DNA of 64,000 bases. It comes from Apostichopus californicus. Taxonomy: Eukaryota; Echinodermata; Holothuroidea; Aspidochirotida; Stichopodidae. The stretch spans positions 1 through 64,000 of the forward strand of contig JAIPMN010000665.1 in assembly GCA_020650975.1 (NCBI GenBank), written 5' to 3'. The translations under genes and the position numbers were made by a program. The notes below the pieces were generated by a model. It did not search any database, was not told where the DNA came from, and saw nothing but the letters and a program-made list of their open reading frames with translations. Positions 35,463-47,879 of this stretch are shown piece by piece; position 1 is the stretch's first letter; each line of letters starts with the position of its first letter.

Positions 35463-35676
35463 ATATATGTCGATTTCCTCCAATCAGAGCTCTAGAAAAC
35501 GACAAGTGACACTGGGCATCCATTGAGAGCAAAAGAAACTGAGATATGTCAATTGAATTGGACATATGTTGATTTCTTGCAAACAGAGTGTTAGAAAACA
35601 ACATGTGACACTGGTCATCCATTGATAGCAAGAGAAACCTACATATGTCAATTGAATTGGACATATGGCGATTTCA
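35463..35676. repeat. 99-bp tandem repeat, about 2.1 copies
   Basis: Units start near 35465, 35564 and 35663, with period 99. They share 'TAGAAAACxACxxGTGACAC', 'CATCCATTGA' and 'ATGTCAATTGAATTGGACAT'. Because 99 is a multiple of three, both minus-strand frames stay open and show a 33-residue repeat (MSNSIDI…LLLSMD). I take this as a by-product, not a protein. Confidence 0.75.
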
Positions 35677-35679
35677 GGA

Positions 35680-36640
35680 CTTGTGGCAATAAGCAATGCA
35701 GAGCGATTGCTTAGAAGCTATATAGTAGGATGGTCAAATGTAGTTTATCAAAACTTTCTTGGGTGGGAATAGTAACATATGTTACACTTTCAAGCACATT
35801 CAAGATAAAATATAATATGACCAAATGATGAAATTATGGAAAACAAACATTTAATAATTTCTTTCCTTCCTTTCATTAATTCAAATAAAAATGCAACTGA
35901 AAATGGAGAATGTTAGTGATTTTTGGGACCTTGTAGTAAAGGCTTGGACCGGTTGTGATTTTTTTTGTTGATCCCCCGGGTTCTTGGGTATCCATCCCAA
36001 TAACTAGTTATAAATATGCAGGGTTGAATAATATTAACATTTTCCCAGATTTCGATCCACTAACCTGCAGTATTAGTGGGAAAAATGAGTGTTTGAAGTA
36101 TACACCTTAGGCAAAAGAAAAATCAACATACTAATTCTTAGAACCTTCTAATGTACTTGAAAAGCAAGAGTTTGGGTGTGTGATGTCAACGGTTTTATGA
36201 CTTCTGTAAAATATTCGACTGTGGAATAAACACTGTTTACTATTGAGCCTTACAGCTTACAGTCCTCTACCCCTCTACTTTGGGCCCCTCTACATAAATT
36301 ACAAGTGTATTTAATATCATTGCATCTTATTTTCTTGTTCTGAATGACATGATGAGGGAAGCGTCCAAGTTTTGAATCATAAATGAGTCCTCAGAAGCCA
36401 CACCCCCTGCATCCTAGTGTGTACAGTATGCTTTGCATATCTGGAAACAATCGACACTCATTTAAAAAGAAGGAAGGACTTTCTCGTAAAGCAGGATAAG
36501 GTTTTGAGAGTCCATGTATAGACTTTGAAGCTACTATTCAAGGTTCCACTAATTACATTGCAGGTCAAAGATAAGCTAATATGGGCTAGAGCCTAGAGGT
36601 AGTGATATGTTACAACAACTCCATGTTGGAGTATAAAGGC
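35680..36640. other. Non-coding stretch
   Basis: AT-rich without recognised gene or element ends. Confidence 0.4.
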
Positions 36641-38130
36641 AGAATCACTTTAGGATCTTGTCCAGCTCATAAAGACCAAACTGGACTAGACTCCTCCCAT
36701 GATGCTCATCCATCTTGATCCTTTATGGATGCTTGGCCCTAAAGATGCTTATCCTAACACCTTTTATTAGATTCAACAGGGAAGATTACTTAGCTTGCTC
36801 AACTTAGTATAAAGAGGTGGGTCTGGATGTTGGGTGGGTGCTGGTCTGCTGGAGGTGATCTCTGTGGGGTATCACATTTACCACAACACCTTCAGAGAAT
36901 GTGGACATAAAGGCTGACATAGTTACCTTGAATACAGGCCATAGAATCAGAAATCCAGATGACGGCCTTTTGGAAGGCATAGATGCTCAATGGGACCTGT
37001 TTAAGCAATTATGCAAGCCAACATATGAATCAGATAGAACTGGAGACATCATTTTGATTCTAAACTCAGGGACCACTTCGTGATAGTCTTAACAGAGAAC
37101 ACAATACAGTGGTCTATTTCTGCAACAGTCAATGTAGGACCTACATTTCTGTCGACTAAACGACATTGTCCTCAGAATCTCACCAATATGGGGAAGGACA
37201 AAAAAATAAAAAAGGATTGACACCTTGTCCAGAGAGAACCTAGTGGTTGTTTTTCCCAACAATGTATACTGCACTCTAAGACCTGTTTGGCTATCTGATC
37301 ATCAATCTGTTCACTTCAGCCACCAATCCCAAACTTGGAACATTGTTCAAGGATATTCCATTCATAAGCCTGGGCGATGGATGCCTTTTCTATTTCTTGG
37401 GAAGGGCTGATAGGTTATGGCCCAGGGACTACTGGCTTCCTTGATTCTTTTGAGCCTAAAATGTAATGCCACATACAGTGTGCCATATGGATGAGGTTGG
37501 GTCATGGGGAAGTGTTCCATCCCAACTTCAAGCCTTGGACTTATCTTGACCAGACTGCATGGCCCTTATCTAGTCTAACCTCGTATTAAAGGGATTTTCT
37601 GAGGAGGTTCCCAATGTTGCTGTAGCAGCAAGAAGGACAAGGTCAGTCAGTCAGAATTCATTCTAAAATACTTGCCAAATTCTATGGATGGTGCGCCATG
37701 GCACAAGTTGTGTGTCTGTTACCTAGATTGTGGATATTCTTATTCAGCTCTTCAAGGATGGAAAATAGAAGTCCATCATTAATAACCATTGAGGAAAAGT
37801 GTGGTCTGACCATTCTTTTAAGGTGTCATTTCCATCTTGGGGGGGGGGGTGGGGGGTTATGGAGTGTTTATGTCTGGTACCATGATATTATCTCTCTTGA
37901 TGTCCACTCACCTGCTCCTCAAGTGTGTCTCTTGGTAGGAGTTTTGCTTGCATGTGGATCTATTTTCACTAGTTTCAATGGCAGATGAGCCACTTTGTCA
38001 ATGACATAGGATGGTGTTTTGGTACAACCAGTTTATTTGTAGTATGGGTCATAGTACTACAATGTTACCTACATGTTTTGTAATTGGTGGAAAATTGATT
38101 GGAGACAAGTAAGTACCATTGCTTGTACAG
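36640..38130 (+). mobile_element. DIRS-like fossil E (RNase H and recombinase parts)
   Basis: A degraded internal and 3' fragment of the DIRS family. The part about 36850-37410 resembles the RNase H region that follows DIRS reverse transcriptases, and about 37590-37990 resembles the N-terminal and middle part of the tyrosine recombinase. A weak match to the right terminal repeat (GGAGACAAGTAAGTA) lies near 38100. The 60-residue frame at 36901-37083 is part of this and not a host gene. It is broken, with many breaks; old. Confidence 0.65.
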
Positions 38131-40340
38131 TAAATACCCAAGTTACCAGTAAATATTTGAAGGGGGCAGGGTACAAAAAAGAAGAAAAAAATCTTTAATC
38201 TTTCAACATATTTTCTTGCCTACACCTGAACTTCTTACTAAGGTAATCCAGTTGTTAAGTTTTCCCTTTCTATGCTAGAGTAGTTAATGACATTCAGAAA
38301 TGTTGAGGGGAAAAAAAGTCAGATGATATCCGCAGTTGAAAAGGACAAAAATAATTTTCAATCATTGGTTAACCAAAGGGTACATTAGATATATTCTAGA
38401 AGTAATACCCTGTTTAGCAAAAGCAAAGTGTAAACCCTATAGATATCTACCATAGCAATAGATACAGTAATATTGATTAATAACTCAATGAAAAACTCAC
38501 TTGATTGCTTATTCACTGTTTCAACTGTTGACTCTGGAATTATTCATTGCATCTTGTCATGCTTCCATTTGATCCTTCCAAGTCTCTCTAGCTGAATCTT
38601 TCACTGTAGGAGTGGGACTTAATTTATGAAATGTACCGTATGCACATGAAAATGTGAAGTGTAGTGAAAGATCCGTGCCTGCCTGTGGCTGTATCATCTC
38701 CAATTTGACACACAAGAAGTATAACATTTCCACTCATTTTAGTTCTTGTGATCAACAAGGAGAGGTGAACACTGTTCATTGGAGTCGCTCTCAAGAGCAT
38801 TTTTGTTTGTTTATTAACCTTACCAGAGGATTTGCTGCTATCTCTGGCACTTGTGAATGGAGTTTGTGTTTTTTTAATTTGATTTTGCTGGTGTTGGTTA
38901 TTTCTTGATTTGGATATTCATTAAGACTTTCAAAGAAGGTATGAAAGGTTTGCTTTGCTGTAAAAAGTCTCACTATGTATTCCAATATAAACAACTAACT
39001 GATCCTTAAGTCTACACTTAATATTGTTACTATGGTGTAATTAATAATCACCCAATCATGATGTACTTTTTTTGCCATAAATTCAAATGATATAATTGCG
39101 TGTCCAGTGTTTGTCAACACAATGGTCAGTTCAAACACATGCACCAGCAAATGCCTTGACCGTACGTAGTATGTTATATCTGTGGCTACACTGCTAGTTG
39201 GACTTGTTACAGTCACAGGTTTGACTGCCATTATTTGCCAGTGAAGAACTAATGTTTGTTGAATTTATGTTTCCTTCCAACGGCTCACTCTGCTATGGAA
39301 ATGTTATTTGTGAGAAACTGAGATAGACAGACGTTAAGTTATGGTGCAAGGCATTAGTGACTCCATTAAGCATGTGCCACAGCATATAACCTATTAAAGT
39401 TGTACAGTTATGAATGGAAAGGTCACTACAATGTCATCATTCTGTGATTATTTACTACAAAATAGTAACAACAACAAAAAATTAGTTTAGACTATCAAGA
39501 TTTAATGCATAATGAGACTTTAAATATTCATCTATGATGTAATATTTCTTGTTTGCACAAGCTTGAAGGTTATGTTATATCTATTAGAAAGTTATGTAAT
39601 GTGTAATTTCATCCAAATAGTTTAGATGTATCCATTTTAGGTAGTATTCACTTTTCATTCAATCTTAAGTGTGATAAATAAGATTTCCTGTCACAAAGTG
39701 AGATGAAGCCTTCTGAAATGAAAACTAATTTTTGTATTTCTTCAAGTTCTTATGTTTTTAACAAATCATTGACAAAAAATAAACATGGTACCTATTTTAG
39801 TTTTTTTTTAATTATTAAAAATTATGAAAAGATAAATGTTATGTGTTTACTTTGTTTACTCTAAAGTATCATTCAAAGGAAATGGTAACTTGCTTTATAC
39901 TTTCCATTGAAAAAAATATTCCTCCTTCACTCTGACCTCATCAATTTACTATAAAATATGTAAATAGAATAAAAAGTATGAGTACTGTACAAACTCTCAC
40001 AGTCTTCCACTGACGACAGTAGCAAATACCACCGTTATTGCAGTTTATATGTGCGATCTCATATGGCATGAAACATTCAGATTGATTGTGTCTTTTGGCA
40101 CAGAAGTTGATTCATTTTATACTGGGTCGACGAGGGATTCCTTGTGGAGAATAACAACCTCAAGGACAAAATTCATTGGGATTAATTAATATGTTGAGGA
40201 TATTGAATGAGACAAAGATTCAAATTTGATTGGAGTGTCAAGATACATTGAACAGTATTTATTATATGTGTGGTTTTCTTGTTTGATGGGAAGATTAATC
40301 AGCCTCTTGGGTTGCAGTTTGTGCAGTGCCATGAAAGCTA
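38131..40340. other. Non-coding stretch
   Basis: AT-rich, no recognisable gene. Frames at 38654-38908 and 38995-39231 lack known motifs. Confidence 0.4.
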
Positions 40341-40343
40341 CTT

Positions 40344-40560
40344 TTCCAAATCACCTGTCTCCTCACAAGCTCAGCATTCTCATTCTACCATGCCTAGAAT
40401 GAACTGGTAACTTTTTAACACTGGCGTCCTCTATGTCCGGACCCTTGGGTTAATGCCATCTATTCTACCATCCACACTGTTAAAACGTTCGTCTTTGAGT
40501 ATCAGATTTTCTTTGGTTCAATTCGTTCAGAACTGGTTCGCAGGACATTTTTTGGTTACG
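40344..40560 (+). mobile_element. DIRS-like fossil F (left-end fragment)
   Basis: Carries CACCTGTCTCCTCACAAGCT, ATTCTACCATGCCTAGAATG and AACTGGTAACTTTTTAACAC, the DIRS left-terminal and leader sequence also seen at 17095-17240 and 26630-26740. No coding part. It directly abuts an AGGTCA repeat. Old fragment. Confidence 0.6.
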
Positions 40561-40589
40561 ATGCCAAATGCCCAGTACACCTTTGCAAT

Positions 40590-41110
40590 CGTTAATGTGT
40601 GTGTGTTTGTGTATGTGACGGCCAGCTTGTAAACACGATACCTCAAGATGCCCAACTTGAGTCAATGTTATGCTTGGTAGGTAGATGCCCAATGATGTGT
40701 AGATATGCCCTATTGTTTGTGGTTCCCATCTCGTGAATATTAATGAGCTTCCGGGCCGGGGTTAACATGAAATTCTTAAAATGTCAATATCTCTTCAACA
40801 GAATGTCCAATTTGGTTCATACATGGTATGGTTTTGTAACTACATACAGCTAACCACATACAACTACATATATATGTAGTGAGTATATGCTCTTTGCAAC
40901 AACTTTGACATCATTAATATTCATGAGTTGTGGGGACCTTAATGGGAAATGGTATCACAGCTTGTTAACACAGTATCTCATCAACCATAATTTGCAATGT
41001 CATACTTGGGAGATAGATGCCCCATGATTGAAACTGGTAGCGGTCAAAAGAGGTCAACAGGTGTCAAAGTCTGAAAACCTTTTAAACATGATAACTCCAA
41101 TATTAAAGCT
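40590..41110 (+). repeat. AGGTCA-rich dispersed repeat, multi-unit
   Basis: TG-rich head (GTGTGTGTGTTTGTGTATGT), TTGTAAACACGATACCTCAA, several 'TCATACTTGG…GATGCCC' units and GGTCAAAAGAGGTCAACAGG. The units are spaced about 120-190 bp apart and diverged from each other. Confidence 0.7.
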
Positions 41111-42025
41111 ACAGTACTTCTCTGCTGTTTATTGGTAGTAATCGATAGGAAAATGAACACTTCATTGTGCTTCATAACCCATTGAAATGAAATATGTCAC
41201 TAATTTAAGCATACAATTATGCATTTCTAAAATTTGCAGCACTCACTTTTTCTGTTTTCAATTAAGTGCAATCAGCAATGATTTTTTTGATGGTGCAGCT
41301 GTGTATAGATCAGGAGAGAAAAATACTTCTTGACAATTTTTAGCTTCCTTGTATTCAATCATGGAATAATAACTGTACAGTAGCTGTAACACATAATACA
41401 TACATAATACATAATTACTATAACACATAACACATAATAACTGTAACAGAATATTCTGTAACAGCCCATTGAGTGCAATATCAGGTCATGTCATGAAGGG
41501 ATATGCTAGAAAATAACAAGTGAGGAATGCGCTATAATTTATTTATTTAATATCTATACCCATTGATATTTTGACATCTATGTATTTAAATTAAATCAGT
41601 GTCAACCTAAGATTTCATTTGGTGTTTCATCCACATATCATTGCTGTGGTAGTTAGTAACTATTATGGTTCAGAAATTTTCACAGAATTTGCCAAACATG
41701 TAAAAAGATTATTTCCTCAAGGTTGGATTTGCAGAGTTCGTGTTCATATGTTAATTTGATGAATATTGTAGGTAAGACTCTAGATGTTTAGAGTACTGGT
41801 AATTCATATTACACAGCTTTCAAAAAGCAATCACTTTACATGAACGAGTTGAAGAGCTGGTGATTGGCTCACATTCTGATTACAAATTGATATGATGCTC
41901 TATAACCAACAATCACTAACTAGTGCTATCAGCTCAAAGACAATAAATATAAAAAAACTCTTTGTTTTATAGTTGCTAATCTTGGTTAAAAATATGTGCT
42001 TGATGTGTAGCTCCATCTTAGTGAG
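41111..42025. other. Non-coding stretch
   Basis: AT-rich. A degenerate ACACATAATACATA run lies at about 41385-41455. No gene. Confidence 0.45.
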
Positions 42026-42290
42026 TACAAGGACTTGTTTTTTTTGTAGAAGTCATTTGAGATCAACGGAGGGCAAGGTTTGAAAACCTTGTAAACTTGA
42101 TTATGATTACTTCAAAAGACGAACCAGAATGAACTTTAAATATGGCATGTGGATCCCCTTTAGTGAAAACAAGAACTCTGTTGTCTTTTGTATGTAGTGT
42201 TACATTCAATGGCAAGGAATCAGTAAACCTATTAAGTTTCCAGGATTTCTGATTTGGTAAAGTCACGTTTTTACAGCAGGATGCTTAGTT
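42026..42290 (+). repeat. AGGTCA-rich dispersed repeat, degenerate copy
   Basis: 'GATCAACGGAGGGCAAGG', 'TGAAAACCTTGTAAACTTGA', 'GTGGATCCCCTTTAGTG' follow the family order with decayed half-sites. Confidence 0.55.
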
Positions 42291-42589
42291 TGTATCGTTG
42301 TGTAGTTTTGAAGCTGTTTCTTTACACGCATCTTGTCTACTTGATTGGACTCACAGACCATTCACAAGAAAATTGCATAAATCCATGTTAATAACCCAAA
42401 AATATACCAGATGGTATTAAGAAATACAATCACCCATTGATGCTATCTATTTTCATTTTGCTTGTTCTGTTTAGATTCAGTTACATGTATTGACATACTG
42501 TAGGAAATATTAGCTATTATCCTATCCATGTATAATGTACAGTAGAAATTAAGATATGAAGCTGTCAACTGTTTTTGAGTACTTGCCAG

Positions 42590-43620
42590 AGGCAAAAGAA
42601 ATCTATGCGATGTATGTGACGCTTGCAAACACAGTAACTCAAAAAGTTAATGGTGGATTAACTTCATACTTGGTGTGTGAATCCGTCTTAGTTATCGAGT
42701 ACAAGAAGCCAATTGGTCATTTGGGGTCAACATATTTCAAAGTCTGAAAGCTTTGTGAACTTGATAACTCAAAAAGTACATCTTTGTTGAATTTCATAGA
42801 TGATATGCAGGTTCAGCTTGTTTAGTACAACGACCCTATTGAAATTGGTGGAGGTGAAAGGTCATTTGCAGTCAACATTTAAGTGAAAGTCTGAATACCT
42901 TTCAAACATGGTAACTCCGATTTTAAAGCTACAATAAATCTGTGAGTGCTCCAATGCTATTATTTACTTTTGGTGAACATAGTTTGGTCAAGTTCAGTTT
43001 AGTTCTGTGAAGGGGCTCTAGAGGTCTTCAACAAAAAATACCTGGCATCCAGGCAATGAAATGTGCTTCAGTATTAATACTCTTGCTTAACGTACACTTA
43101 CTGTAAATCTCCTATCAGTTTTCACCCTCTGAGCTTCAAGGGGTCAACAGGTTATCTCAAATGGGCACACACTGGCTCAAGGGGTCAAAAGGTTATGACA
43201 CAGTGTATAAACAATGTTGTGTTACTCTCAACAATTATTTAAGGGATTTGCTAGCTCAACATTGGTAAGATACTTGTGTCTATATTTCACATAGGAAGAC
43301 TGTTTTTTCTGGATATTTAAACATTTTGGATTAAAATTCTATACTGGAAAATCCTTATGAGTGAAAGATATGTTTCATGCCCAAAAGGGATTGCTGCAAA
43401 TCTTTTCTGGTTCTCACTTAATTTTTGGACAAATTTAACTCACTTGCTCTACATTAGTCAAATTGTTATTTGGAATTTTGAGGAAATTGTATGGCAAGGA
43501 ATCACAAAGCTAACTCTGGTTCATTCTCCTGTTGCTGAAAATATTGATATTCTCTCTCCATCATCGGGATCACAAGCATGGGACAGTGTTGTGACAGTCT
43601 TTTTCATACCTTGTTGACAA
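42590..43620 (+). repeat. Long AGGTCA-family repeat, partner of 53530-55100
   Basis: Begins 'AGGCAAAAGAAATCTATGCG', followed by three AGGTCA-type units to 42930. A second block shared with 54360-55090 then follows: 'GGTGAACATAGTTTGGTCAA', 'AGCTTCAAGGGGTCAACAGG', 'TTTTTGGACAAATTTAACTC' and 'TATGGCAAGGAATCACAAAG'. The shared order over about 0.9 kb shows one large composite repeat. Its 86-residue frame at 43357-43617 is not conserved in the partner. Confidence 0.75.
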
Positions 43621-44136
43621 CTTCTGCTAACTGTCAATAAAACTAGCAGATGGAATAAATGGCATTCAATCGAATCCTGTGTGACTTTGAATACAATTAG
43701 CTGGGGCAACTTGAGGGGAATGTAGTCGAGACGTCAAGTGAAAATACTTGTCAAAACTAGAGAATTGCTTTAAATGGCAAAAAGAAGGAAATTATTTTGA
43801 GATCTTTACATGCCCAAATGTAGCGCTGGATAAGATGGCGATTTAGCTATTGACAGAAAATAGTGTGTAATTGTGTGTGCACAATGTACAGTATTTGCTG
43901 TCTATTGAAGATTAATGTTAATTGAAGATTAATGCTAATGCCTCATGGCACTTTCTTGTTCAAATCTTTGTTGAAAGCATCAGTGAAGTAACCTGCCTCC
44001 CAAATTTCCATAATGTTATTCATGGCAAAGGCCAGTTGGTACATGTATCACAGATTACTAGCTATATACAGGAACAATGTTACAAATAGGTAAAAATAAA
44101 CTACATCATGAATAGACAACTTACTACAACATAATT

Positions 44137-45115
44137 GATGCTGGTAATCCAAACTGAACCATTTCTTTGCTTATAGATTGTTAGTCAACAAACTTACTTC
44201 ATTTATTTGCTACACCCTACAGATATTTTACCAGAACTTATAGATTGTTAGTCAGCAAACTTACTTCATTTATTTGCTACACCCTGCAGATATTTTACCA
44301 GAACTTATAGATTGTTAGTCAGCAAACTTACTTTATTTATTTGCAACACCCTACAGNNNNNNNNNNATGCTGGTAATCCAAACTGAACCATTTCTTTGCT
44401 TATAGATTGTTAGTCAACAAACTTACTTCATTTATTTGCTACACCCTACAGATATTTTACCAGAACTTATAGATTATTAGTCAGCAAACTTACTTCATTT
44501 ATTTGCTACACCCTGCAGATATTTTACCAGAACTTATAGATTGTTAGTCAGCAAACTTACTTTATTTATTTGCAACACCCTACAGATATTTTACCAGAAC
44601 TTATAGATTGTTAGTCAGCAAACTTACTTCATTTATTTGCAACACCCTACAGATATTTTACCAGAACTTATAGATTGTTAGTCAGCAAACTTAGTTCATT
44701 TCTTTGCTACACCCTGCAGATATTTTACTAGAACTTATAGATTGTTAGTTGACCAGCAAACTTACTTATTTATTTGCTACACCCTGCAGATATTTTACCA
44801 GAACTTATAGATTGTTAGTTGACCAGCAAACTTACTTATTTATTTGCTACACCCTGCAGATATTTTACTAGAACTTATAGATTGTTAGTCAGCAAACTTA
44901 GTTCATTTATTTGCTACACCCTGCAGATATTTTACCAGAACTTATAGATTGTTAGTTGACCAGCAAACTTACTTATTTATTTGCTACACCCTGCAGATAT
45001 TTTACCAGAACTTATAGATTGTTAGTCAGCAAACTTACTTCATTTCTTTGCTACACTCTGCAGATATTTTACCAGAACTTATAGATTGTTAGTCAGCAAA
45101 CTTAGTTCATTTATT
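44137..45115 (+). repeat. 67-bp minisatellite, about 14 units, with gap
   Basis: Unit period is 67 bp (for example starts at 44170 and 44237): 'CTTATAGATTGTTAGTCAGC', 'AAACTTACTTCATTTATTTG', 'CTACACCCTGCAGATATTTT', 'ACCAGAA'. Variant units carry GTTGACCAGC in place of GTCAGC. Ten N bases lie at 44357-44366. The single-copy lead-in ATGCTGGTAATCCAAACTGA occurs both at 44137 and immediately after the Ns at 44367, with the same first units following. The array is therefore probably partly duplicated by assembly. Confidence 0.9.
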
Positions 45116-45156
45116 TTCTCTAATTAGTTCATACTTTTCTCTAATTCTCCTTGCAG

Positions 45157-45226
45157 ACTGGTATAGTTCTCGAGTGGACAAATGCAATGATGTTGCCCTA
45201 GAAGTTTTCATCTTGTGAAGCTGAAG
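45157..45226 (+). other. Candidate exon next to the minisatellite
   Basis: A pyrimidine-rich tract ending TTCTCCTTGCAG (to 45156) precedes 70 nt that end CTGAAG before GTTTGTAT (45227). One frame is open for 19 codons (WYSSRVDKCNDVALEVFIL) and then meets TGA within the segment; the other two stop sooner. It could be a terminal coding exon, a UTR or lncRNA exon, or chance. No homology recognised. Confidence 0.25.
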
Positions 45227-47875
45227 GTTTGTATTTATCTCTACTGTCTGACTGGCAGTTACTTCTCAAACATACTGACTTGTGTGTTGGATGTAGTACC
45301 AGATAAAGGAGATCCAAATAAACTGAGAACAGACTGTACTTGCAGACAAGTACATTGAAGCCCACTTAAAGCCTACCTGAAATGCAATTGGTTATACTTG
45401 GATCTTGAATGCAGGCTGCCAAAAACTGAATTGGTTGTAATTCATTACATGATAACAAGTATCATGATGTACTGATGCACTGCATATGATATGTGTACAT
45501 AACTTTGCAGGCCTGTATTCAGGTTACATAATGCCTTTAATCTTTGAAACGCTAGATCAGAAATGGTCCAAATAACTTTGGAGTTATTCCACAATAGCCA
45601 TCTAAATTTATCCACAATAGCCATCTAAAGTTATTCCACAATAGCCATCTAAATTTTGTTGAAGGTATTGTTGCAATGAATAATTTAACTTGTATAGTCA
45701 GTCACAAGTGTGGAAACAAAAAGTGGCATTTCATTCTCTACTGTTCATTGAAAGACTAAATATGTTTATTTCTCTACGTTTAATGTTAATGTTGCTGTTC
45801 TATGGAAGCATGAAAAGGAACATCACAATCACAACTTAGACATGGTTATGCTTTACAAATCAGAAAATTGCACACTTTGTAACATCTTGACTAATTGGCA
45901 ATAATCTGATACACCAACAACACTGCCAATTTTAGGGAAAACATATCATGCACAATTTCAACTGTATTGAAAAATGTCAAAACTCTTGGTAAATTTGCAA
46001 ATTTACACAATTGGTAGCATCATGACAAAACATAAAATTACCAAATTCAACAAGAAACACCAGTGCAGGTTACCATGTAAGATTTGACATATTGTGTAAA
46101 ACGATGGTATAGTGTTTACATGCAAAACGGCAAATTTTGGACGTTTATTCCATTGGCTAGGTCATCTGGGTAAAAGTCAGTAATTTACAGCTTTTTAAAT
46201 TTGGGAAGAATTATGAAGTGTGTAAAACACTATTTTCCAGATGTCAAGATAGAAATCGACAAGATGGAAGGAATTATCAATTTGACCGTAGAAATAAAGA
46301 TACTTAAAGCAGTTATTAACAAGCTAATTCTGCACAGAAAATTTTGTATCCCACAAATTACTTGCATATTTTGGTTCATTTGCCAAAATATGTTGCTTCA
46401 ATAGTTCTTGGTGAGATTGATTGAAAGATTAACAAATTCAAAGATTATGTTTTCAGGAACCCGATCTTTTCTTTTCATGTTTAAATTTGGTCTCATGATA
46501 TTGTAGCATGTTTTTACACAGAATACAGCTTTAAATACAGTCATGTTACTGAATGCAGAAATGTGTATTAGACGGCATCAATGTTGACATGTATTTAAAT
46601 GTGACATATCAAATAAGAGTGTACATGTTACCATTTTTTGACAATGTACTACAAAGTTGTAAGTGTTCCTGATTTTACTCTTGTATGTCATCAGTTTTGC
46701 TCCCAAATGTGATACAAAGTCCAAGCAATGTTCACTAATGTTCAAACTTTAAGCAGCATATTACTGACGTCCTCAGAGCAGTTTAGTCCTCTCTTTGACA
46801 ATGAATTTTCATGTTGTAATTCATTTTGAAAACTTTTGCAAATTTTGAAGAGAGGATCTCTCTTAATTCCACCATCTAAACAAGAAAAAATTTGTAAGTT
46901 TTTCTTTATCTTTTCATGCAAAATACTTGTGAAATGTTGTGCCAGGTATCGTGAGTTTGAATGAGGGGTTTCACACAAAATGTTTCACAAACAGTAATGC
47001 CTAATGTAAATACCTCTGGAAAGCAGCAATTGTGTAATCTGACCACTTGTTTTATGCACTTGACCTCCCATGCATGTTAATGCTTAGACTGTATATATAT
47101 TGCCCACCAGTGTGAAAGAAACACAGCTGTATGGACTACTTGATACCATGATAAGAATATTTTTTTTCATTTATCGATTCAACATAACTGGACAAAGGAA
47201 ATCAATAGTTTCCCTCAAGTGAAAAGTGTGTTGCATGTAATATTGATTGGTCTGATGTTACAATACTAGATTTATGTGACTATACCAACACAATCAAATA
47301 AAACAATAAACTTGAAAGAGACATCAAAAAGAAATATATAAGCAACAATGTCAGCAACACAATGTGAAGCATTATGAAATTGATGGTTGATGAAAGGAAA
47401 GTTTGTCTTTGCTTGTACTTCTTAATAGTTTGACAAATGTAGGACTTATATAGGACATATCAAAATTTGAAACATTCTCCATGTCTTAACGTCAACTAGG
47501 ATGACAGTTTTTTTCTGAGGGTTTGCCACTTACTTGTCATTTCGTATACAGTTAACATTGAAATGGTCTTGAAGATTTTCTTATGCCAGTGGATAGCTTC
47601 ACAGGCATTAGTCTAATCATTTACCACTATGTAATATGTATCACTTCCAATGGGAGAACCCTAGTTTTGGCATTTAGTGTCATTATAAATCATATAAATT
47701 ATACAATTATGTAGTATGATTCGAGCATGAGTGAATGTTTTGCATACAAAATGTGAAAAACAGTGTCGAATGTATATTAAGTTTAAGAACGTTTTTCTCT
47801 AGCTGCTAGTATTGAGCGCATGATGAAGTTACTCCAGACTTAGGGTTATAGTGTGTGTAGCTTTAATTTTTATTA
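45227..47875. other. Non-coding stretch with a small tandem repeat
   Basis: AT-rich. Three copies of a 23-24-bp unit (TTATTCCACAATAGCCATCT) lie at 45583-45656. Frames at 46201-46404 and 46742-46978 have no known domain. Confidence 0.5.
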
Positions 47876-47879
47876 TCAG

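Noticed and set aside
36901-37083. 60-residue frame that first looked like a host exon (MDIKADIVTLNTGH…)
   Set aside because: Flanking sequence resembles DIRS RNase H and recombinase regions, so I place it in DIRS fossil E.
44137-45115. CRISPR-like array
   Set aside because: Whole 67-bp units repeat without unique spacers, in eukaryotic DNA; it is a minisatellite.
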